In this document: piece by piece, positions 61,401-64,000 of the stretch | Layout of the letters: each line of letters begins with the position of its first letter | Position numbering within the stretch: position 1 is the stretch's first letter | Source of the DNA: Heliocidaris tuberculata | Taxonomy: Eukaryota > Echinodermata > Echinoidea > Camarodonta > Echinometridae | Direction of reading: 5' to 3' | NCBI GenBank assembly: GCA_025618425.1 | Contig: CM046852.1 | Location: forward strand, 5,148,135 to 5,212,134 | DNA: 64,000 bases | Program-made: the position numbers and the translations under genes | The notes under the pieces: model-generated | The model's input: the letters and a program-made list of their open reading frames with translations, nothing else | Told to the model about the DNA's origin: nothing | Database searches by the model: none

Positions 61401-64000
61401 GTCAAAATTTTAGCAGCTCCCACCATCGCTCGATCGCACGCCTATATATGGTGGTTGATCATGTTGATCATAGTAGTAACAATGATAAGGAATATTATCA
61501 GTGTGAGGGAGCGCTTTTTAATTGTTTTGGATATGGATAATTATGTAGGCTATACTCTAAGAATGACCTTTCCATAGGGATATGCTCTCAGTTGTCTTAA
61601 TACTTTTTGGATGGGCATAATCCGAATATGCAGTTGTGAAAAGAAAAAAAAATGCTGTTCATTACGATTTCAGGGGGTGTTTCATAAAGCTGTTCGTAAA
61701 GTTACGCATGACTTTACGAACGACTTGAATATGAAGTGCCATATAGGATGCCCAAAGTTTTTCCTGATGTTTTAACAAAGTGTGACTGTATTTCCAATAA
61801 CCTCATTTAAATTATGGCATTATATACTTTGCATTAAAAATGTTTGTTGTAATAAAAATGTTAATCTACATCTGCACAGTTCAACTTTAGTTGATGCAGT
61901 GTTAAAAATGACTGAGCATCCCATTTGGCTTGTCATATTTAAGTCGTTCGTAAAGTCATGCGTAACTTTAGGAACAGCTTTATGACCAACCTCCCCCCCC
62001 CCCCCCCCCCCCCAGGTAAGATTGGATCAGGTTTAAGAATAAAATTGCAGTTTCTTTACCACCATCAACATTTACATGACGATCCTTTATTTAATAATGT
62101 CCGCCTTACTCTTGTCCGTAATGTTAAAAGAAGCACATGAAATCAATCTTCTCATACATGACTTGTCATAGGGTTTTGAAATTTATGTTTCCTTCGGGTC
62201 AAGTTCGCATATGATTCTAAAGTTTTCACTGTTTTATGCAAATATGGCACAACTTAATTTTGACATATCAAAGTAATGGAGCTTGGTAATGCATGTATAG
62301 GTTAATGCCATCAAAGTATCGGTAGAAAACAAATTATTACTTTATAGAAAACAGATACATGTTATTATAGTCATAGAGCACGTAGCTTGATAACAATAAC
62401 CCTTTATTCTAGGGTTTCGTGTGTTTTGGGGGACGAACTGTATAACTCAGTATAAATCTCATATTATGTCGGCACAGTATGACCGACATCTTAGTACACA
62501 AAATTTCCGAAGTTACACTTGTCAGTAAAATATCGTTTCGTGTGTTGCCGTGTTGGTTTCTTAGGACTAAATATATCGAAATATCAGTCAAACGGATTAA
62601 CATTTCTTTTTGAACGAGGTAGTGAGTTTAGAAAAAACTACATTATTGAAAAATCATTTTACTATTTTGGGGGTTAATCAAACATTTAGTCTGCATGCCT
62701 ATGCCATTTTGTCGTTTTCTCTCTACCGACTCAACTTTCCCGAATCTCCTTTGGCTACGCTGTTATCTTGGCAGTTAGTGAAATCTAACTTCTTTTTAAA
62801 AAACAAAACAAAACAATAAACAACAACAACAACACTCATCACGGTTCTTCATCTCTGGTTTAATGGCAGATTGAGACCATTGACATCGTGTTTGGTGATC
62901 TTAGTAGACGCCCCCAAGCGTCGCGTGCTCTCGCTCAGTTCATTAGCAAGACGCCTCATCTGAAGATGCTTACAATCGGCTCTGATCACAAAGTTCCCCT
63001 TCATGATGATTTCTACTCAACGTCATCGGCGATGTCATTGTCAGCAAAGGTATCATAATGACAAAGTAATTTGGAAATCGTAACTTAATCTAGGTTGACG
63101 TGATTCCTGTTTAAAATTGTGCTTCCTTAATATGTGAAATACATAACATGATAGGTGAAGCCGGCAAAGGTTCTTCTACTTCCTCCCCGAAGAGCTACCC
63201 TCAGATTAGTACCCTCTGGAAAACAAACCCTAGACACCTACCTCCGGTAAGAGTATGGATGGGGAGGTCGGGTCAGACCAAATGTGAGAATAATCATGAC
63301 AATTGTGAGAAATGAAAATGAGAGAATAATGGTTGCGTAGCTTCAAATTGGAAAAAAGGGCACACGGATTTTAAAAGAAATTTTCAGCATCATGCCACCC
63401 CCCCGAAAACCCCATAATAACAGGGTGTTTGATTTGATGGTAAATCCTGATACGCCTCGCCTCCTATTGGACACCCCTGATCTCCAAACAATTTTCCATC
63501 CATATTTACCCAACCAGCAGCTGTATCCCTCGCATAAATTATAATAACGGGTAGTTGTCATGGGGTAGTCGTCTTGGAGTAGTAATAGTGCTAGTGTACC
63601 TGTTTTTACAAAAAGGGCTAAGGACAGGGTCACTGGAACCGTTTTTCTTTCTTTCTTTATCCATTTATTTGTTTGTTTTATTCATTTATTTATTCTTTAT
63701 CTTCATTTCTTTATTCGTGTATTTATTCATTTATGTATTTATTCATATGGGGCTATTTATTTATCTAGTCTTTTATTCATTTCATTTTTTTTTTTGACAA
63801 CATAGCCATAGGACGTGATGTTCTTTAAGGTGCAGTCACACTTTCACGCAAAGCCTAGCCGTAAGACACGTAAGACTATTTGTGTGATACGGAGAGGGGC
63901 GTGCCATTCCGTGGCATTTAAGGGGCAATTCCATAGTTACCCACGTTACATTTGGAGAAGTTTTGAGTTACATCTTAAGTTCCTGTTCTCTTACTACAGG
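34487..64000 (+). CDS. Split gene for an NLR-type receptor (Ser-rich region, 2A-like peptide, Death, NACHT, LRR array), 3' end outside the window
   Basis: Seventeen coding exons are proposed: 34487-35446, 37291-37442, 39058-39323, 43124-44630, 46972-47050, 48997-49152, 51081-51260, 52812-52991, 54357-54536, 55853-56032, 56829-57020, 57707-57886, 58530-58709, 60455-60637, 61091-61264, 62870-63049, and one starting at 64000. The sixteen complete exons total 4929 nt, 1643 codons, with no internal stop and matching phases at every junction. Death-NACHT-LRR proteins are the expanded intracellular immune-sensor family of sea urchins: the Death domain recruits partners, NACHT binds nucleotide and oligomerises, and the LRRs sense. 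The unusual part is the first two exons, which put a 2A-like ribosome-skipping peptide between a Ser-rich protein and the receptor. No start other than ATG 34487 is supported for this frame. The NLR call is firm. Joining exon 1 to the 2A exon rests on splice sites and phase only. Confidence 0.85.
35934..36320 (+). repeat. Tandem repeat, two full units and part of a third
   Basis: The block GCTCTGACGTTTTAGCAAAT plus GAGAGAAAGATAACGGCT recurs at about 35938, 36072 and 36250. The units are about 134 and 178 bp, the second with an insertion. Each begins next to a GCGAAGCGCG-like short palindrome. Confidence 0.7.
36417..36906. mobile_element. MITE with 18-bp terminal inverted repeats and inner copies
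   Basis: The ends are perfect inverted repeats CTGTTTTCACGAAGTGAC / GTCACTTCGTGAAAACAG. Inside, near 36597, 36658 and 36706, three more copies of the CACGAA-type end occur, two of them facing each other about 80 bp apart. This suggests a nested or composite element. No target duplication is clear. Confidence 0.7.
37084..37222. repeat. (TA)n microsatellite upstream of the 2A exon
   Basis: Three TA runs separated by ACAT. The array ends about 70 bp before the 2A exon acceptor. Confidence 0.95.
37291..37442 (+). CDS. Short exon with a 2A-like ribosome-skipping peptide
   Basis: The acceptor is TTTCATTTAG/GAAGTA and the donor is AACAG/GTGAGT. The exon is 152 nt and reads without stops in one frame, starting in phase 0 and ending in phase 2. 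Its C-terminal part contains [18 protein letters not shown], with the core D(V/I)ExNPGP complete at 37411-37434. The predicted skip is between Gly (codon ending 37431) and Pro (37432). In known 2A peptides the ribosome fails to form this bond, releases the upstream chain and continues from Pro. The upstream context (a TN-x-LLL run, basic residue, SGD) is like that of active 2As. Two roles are possible: an internal skip site separating the Ser-rich protein from the receptor, or, if translation starts at Met 37390, an N-terminal 2A signal sequence like those reported for other sea urchin NLRs. The in-frame 33 codons upstream favour the first. Confidence 0.85.
38374..39032. mobile_element. Large foldback element just upstream of the Death exon
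   Basis: The arms at 38374-38568 and 38831-39032 are inverted copies of about 200 bp (both carry AGTACTGCATCGGTTTATTA-type sequence in opposite orientation). The centre holds TA repeats and a short unique piece at 38614-38700. The right arm ends 25 bp before the Death exon. Confidence 0.8.
39058..39323 (+). CDS. Death-domain exon of the NLR gene
   Basis: The exon is 266 nt, phase 2 in and phase 1 out, from acceptor ATATTTAG/GCC to donor AGCAAAG/GTATGT. It encodes about 88 residues that form one Death-fold domain: [18 protein letters not shown], then a helix with [15 protein letters not shown], a conserved-looking LCDWRR element, and a last helix ending in VAEILSK. The pattern of six amphipathic helices and the central W in the 'W' motif fit the Death family better than CARD or DED, by eye. 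It would recruit other Death proteins after NACHT oligomerisation. A large foldback repeat ends only 25 bp upstream, so the branch point and pyrimidine tract lie at the edge of an inserted element. Confidence 0.85.
40185..40330 (+). repeat. Diverged GACTTG-rich block
   Basis: It contains TGCGACTTGACTTGGACTTG and GACTCGGGTCGCCACTCGAG. It is related to the 64-bp minisatellite about 2 kb downstream. Confidence 0.7.
42100..42340 (+). repeat. GACTTG-rich minisatellite with a 64-bp unit
   Basis: The unit GCCCTATGGCCGAAATACTT plus a GACTTGACTTGGACTTGCAA run starts at 42183 and again at 42247, exactly 64 bp apart, with partial units on both sides. A related, more diverged block lies at 40185-40330 in the same orientation. 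Confidence 0.8.
43124..44630 (+). CDS. NACHT NTPase exon of the NLR gene
   Basis: One exon of 1507 nt (phase 1 in, phase 2 out) encodes the whole STAND ATPase module. Walker A is GEGGSGKTT at 43417-43443. Walker B is [11 protein letters not shown] at 43633-43665, with the small residue and second acidic residue typical of NACHT. A sensor-1-like TVLITSR follows near 43732-43752. [15 protein letters not shown] and [12 protein letters not shown] match the helical region with its conserved proline. FPHKLFQEY at 44338-44364 fits the winged-helix/superhelical part. All key residues are present, so an active nucleotide switch is expected. The exon starts at acceptor TTTCAATAG/GT. The 29 codons open upstream in the same frame come from an intronic A/T-rich repeat tail and are not coding. 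The donor is GGAAG/GTGGGT. Confidence 0.93.
44797..46444. mobile_element. Tc1-like element with terminal inverted repeats, no transposase seen
   Basis: The left end TACAGCTGTGCTCAAAATTA and the right end (inverted: TAGAGTTGTGCTCAAAATTA) match over about 28 bp, continuing to TTCATACCC. TA flanks both sides, as for Tc1/mariner target duplications. The span is 1648 bp, a normal Tc1 size, but the inside is AT-rich with stops in all frames, so it appears non-autonomous or decayed. It lies in the intron between the NACHT and linker exons. Confidence 0.7.
46577..46910 (-). mobile_element. tRNA-derived SINE with an ATT-rich tail
   Basis: On the minus strand there is a tRNA-like head: TCTAGTGGATA (A-box-like), an anticodon-loop-like CTGTTGATC, then GGTTCGAGTCCCGCC (a near-perfect B box / T arm) at about 46815-46829. 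A non-tRNA body follows, and a tail of ATT/ATC repeats runs to 46577. The cloverleaf is degraded, so it is a SINE, not a working tRNA gene. It lies next to the right end of the Tc1-like element. Confidence 0.6.
46972..47050 (+). CDS. Small linker exon between NACHT and LRR exons
   Basis: NACHT ends in phase 2 and the first LRR exon begins in phase 0, so an exon of length 3n+1 must lie between them. One fits exactly: acceptor GAACAG at 46966-46971, 79 nt, donor AAAGTG/GTAAGA, with no stop. It reads [20 protein letters not shown] and then MDHRKV. The [10 protein letters not shown] piece resembles the segment that follows the NACHT superhelix in related receptors. An alternative acceptor six bases earlier (start 46966) is equally phase-compatible. 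Confidence 0.65.
48833..48972. mobile_element. Short TIR element ending 24 bp before LRR exon 1
   Basis: The ends AGGGGAGCGTTTCATGAA and (inverted) AGGGGAGCATTTCATCAA match with two changes over a 140-bp span. A shorter inverted pair inside contains TGTCGGA/TCCGACA. Confidence 0.65.
48997..49152 (+). CDS. LRR exon 1 (divergent)
   Basis: The acceptor is CATTGTAG/GAGGAC and the donor TTCCAAG/GTAAGT; 156 nt, phase 0 at both ends. It encodes 52 residues in the same layout as the later repeats: a short strand (EDLSIEK), then [19 protein letters not shown], then [17 protein letters not shown]. It is shorter and more diverged than the other LRR exons, as expected for the capping end of the array. 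A second acceptor 3 nt downstream would also keep frame. A small TIR element ends 24 bp before the exon. Confidence 0.8.
50125..50289. mobile_element. Foldback MITE, 165 bp
   Basis: The left arm (ACTCTCAGAAATGTTGGTAA, then TTAGGTTGGTTA) and the right arm inverted (ACTCTCAGACAAGTTTTTTT, then TAGGTTGGTTAG) match over about 60 bp, around an A/T-rich centre. Confidence 0.7.
51081..51260 (+). CDS. LRR exon 2
   Basis: The exon is 180 nt, phase 0, from ATTTGACAG/ATTGAG to ACAAAG/GTAGGC. It encodes 60 residues that cover about two leucine-rich repeats: [18 protein letters not shown], a conserved [16 protein letters not shown], a variable GSKDKYSV, and [16 protein letters not shown]. The spacing of Leu, Ile and Phe fits the RI-like LRR class found in NLRs. 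It is almost the same as exons 6 and 8 in its first third. Confidence 0.88.
51433..51464. repeat. Perfect 14-bp hairpin
   Basis: CATCGATCTCTACC, loop GTAA, GGTAGAGATCGATG. It lies in the intron after LRR exon 2. No run of T follows, so it is not a terminator. Confidence 0.8.
52048..52600 (+). pseudogene. Decayed LINE reverse transcriptase, C-terminal part
   Basis: With frameshifts and stops the plus strand reads [20 protein letters not shown] near 52120-52180, then an Arg-rich region, [15 protein letters not shown] near 52315-52355 and a tail rich in W, K and G. This matches the widely dispersed animal LINE pattern of a VEKV-x-F-YLGD-I-GGG block followed by an RLRW-GHV-like segment. It lies in the intron between LRR exons 2 and 3. 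There is no intact ORF. Confidence 0.75.
52812..52991 (+). CDS. LRR exon 3
   Basis: The exon is 180 nt, phase 0, from CTTGACAG/ATTCAG to CACGAAG/GTACTA. It encodes 60 residues with the family blocks [16 protein letters not shown] and [16 protein letters not shown]. The variable segment reads GSQDQSSL. It follows a decayed LINE fragment in the preceding intron. Confidence 0.88.
53356..53791. repeat. Inverted duplication with about 170-bp arms
   Basis: The arms at 53356-53524 and 53614-53791 are diverged inverted copies (both contain CAGACCCAACTCCGGAAAAC in opposite sense). The minus-strand copy is open for 89 codons (53531-53800), but the plus-strand copy has stops and small deletions, so neither is called a gene. 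Confidence 0.8.
54357..54536 (+). CDS. LRR exon 4
   Basis: The exon is 180 nt, phase 0, from AATCGATAG/ATTGAG to ACAAAG/GTATTA. It has the blocks [16 protein letters not shown] and [16 protein letters not shown], with GDKDKYSL between them. The strand reads [16 protein letters not shown]. This VIDPG type is shared with exon 9. The Phe in FSS replaces the usual Leu. Confidence 0.88.
55853..56032 (+). CDS. LRR exon 5
   Basis: The exon is 180 nt, phase 0, from AATTGACAG/ACTGAG to GCAAAG/GTACTG. It keeps [16 protein letters not shown] and [16 protein letters not shown]. The variable segment is GTEGIYSL. Confidence 0.88.
56829..57020 (+). CDS. LRR exon 6 (longer variable segment, weak donor)
   Basis: The exon is 192 nt, phase 0, from AACTTGACAG/ATTGAG to CTACAACG/GTTTTC. 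It encodes 64 residues; the four extra residues lie in the variable segment, which reads [12 protein letters not shown]. The donor ACG/GTTTTC is poorer than the AAG/GTAxxx of the neighbours. Without splicing the frame runs on for 32 codons and then stops, so poor donor use would give a truncated receptor. Apart from the donor the exon looks intact. Confidence 0.82.
57707..57886 (+). CDS. LRR exon 7
   Basis: The exon is 180 nt, phase 0, from AATTGACAG/ATTGAG to GCAAGG/GTACTT. It has [16 protein letters not shown] and [16 protein letters not shown]. The variable segment is GSQYECSL, with a Cys not seen at that place in the other repeats. Confidence 0.88.
58530..58709 (+). CDS. LRR exon 8
   Basis: The exon is 180 nt, phase 0, from AAATTGACAG/ATTGAG to GCAAAG/GTGCTA. 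It has [16 protein letters not shown] and [16 protein letters not shown]. The variable segment DFRFNHSL differs at most positions from the other repeats. Confidence 0.88.
59841..60310. mobile_element. Large foldback element with about 192-bp arms
   Basis: The arms at 59841-60032 and 60118-60310 are near-identical inverted copies, starting CCAATGCTGAAACAATGTTA on the left. The inner ends carry their own palindrome, GGTAACCAC / GTGGTTACC around AATGACGTCAAA. It lies in the intron between LRR exons 8 and 9. Confidence 0.88.
60455..60637 (+). CDS. LRR exon 9 (one codon longer)
   Basis: The exon is 183 nt, phase 0, from AATTCACAG/ATTGAG to GCAAAG/GTTCTA. The strand is of the VIDPG type ([15 protein letters not shown]). 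It keeps [16 protein letters not shown] and [16 protein letters not shown]. The variable segment KVWFSIVKL is hydrophobic, unlike the polar segments of the others. Confidence 0.88.
60867..60949. repeat. Hairpin with 22-bp arms
   Basis: CAGTCATTTTAGACTTGATC at the left is repeated inverted at 60928-60949 (GATCAAGTCTAAAATGACAG) with one mismatch, around a 40-bp loop. Confidence 0.7.
61091..61264 (+). CDS. LRR exon 10 (short, divergent)
   Basis: The exon is 174 nt, phase 0, from TTCATGTCAG/CTTGAT to GTCAACG/GTATGA. It encodes 58 residues: [34 protein letters not shown], a short SSLDEL and [16 protein letters not shown]. It keeps the family blocks but has lost the IET start and part of the variable segment. 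Confidence 0.8.
61675..61994. mobile_element. MITE with 50-bp TIRs
   Basis: The left end TTCATAAAGCTGTTCGTAAA (61681 on) and the right end inverted (GTCATAAAGCTGTTCCTAAA) match over about 50 bp to AACGACTT. A poly(C) tract follows the right end. Confidence 0.75.
62870..63049 (+). CDS. LRR exon 11
   Basis: The exon is 180 nt, phase 0, from TTTAATGGCAG/ATTGAG to GCAAAG/GTATCA. It has [32 protein letters not shown] and [16 protein letters not shown]. The variable segment is GSDHKVPL. The Cys of FIC is replaced by Ser. Confidence 0.85.
63977..64000 (+). other. Probable acceptor of the next exon at the window edge
   Basis: A pyrimidine-rich run (TTCCTGTTCTCTTACTACAG) ends at 63999, one base before the window edge. 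With LRR exon 11 ending in phase 0 and a donor after 63049, a further exon is expected. Only its first base can be inside the window. Confidence 0.5.

Noticed and set aside
49040..63050. CRISPR array or regular spacer-repeat structure
   Set aside because: The repeats are 156-192 bp exons separated by kilobase introns with splice sites; a eukaryotic exon array explains them.

Overview
The window reads as a piece of a deuterostome marine invertebrate nuclear genome, most likely a sea urchin (Echinoidea). The reasons are split genes with good GT-AG junctions, long repeat-filled introns, many microsatellites and poly(G)/poly(C) tracts, many foldback (MITE-like) elements, and an NLR gene with a 2A-like peptide. 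2A-like sequences are known from sea urchin NLR proteins and from non-LTR retrotransposons. The species cannot be named from sequence alone. Gene models and repeat families here come from reading; no alignment or search was run.

The first 28.6 kb is gene-poor. It holds microsatellites, dispersed repeats in several orientations, foldback elements and poly(G)/poly(C) tracts. One 87-codon ORF at 14969-15232 weakly resembles the first half of a TIR domain. Between 28684 and 28771 the minus strand carries the first coding exon of a Ras-superfamily GTPase (P-loop GQKGVGKS, then a canonical donor). The rest of that gene was not found here.

From about 34.0 kb to the right edge the plus strand carries one large split gene. 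In order: a leader exon with a signal-peptide-like small ORF; a 320-codon Ser-rich exon; a short exon ending in the 2A-like motif DVELNPGP; a Death-domain exon; a 1.5 kb NACHT exon; a 26-codon linker exon; and eleven leucine-rich-repeat exons of 52-64 codons, all phase 0. The last bases of the window look like the acceptor of a further exon, so the 3' end lies outside. Every proposed junction from the Ser-rich exon onward agrees in reading phase. If the 2A-like peptide works, one mRNA gives two proteins in equal ribosomal dose: an upstream Ser-rich protein of about 367 residues, and a Death-NACHT-LRR receptor beginning with the proline of the motif.

The introns of this gene are full of mobile elements: a foldback ending 25 bp before the Death exon, a short TIR element ending 24 bp before the first LRR exon, a Tc1-like element, a tRNA-derived SINE, a decayed LINE and large inverted repeats. 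The LRR exons look like products of repeated exon-plus-intron duplication. Each differs most in one short segment between two conserved blocks.
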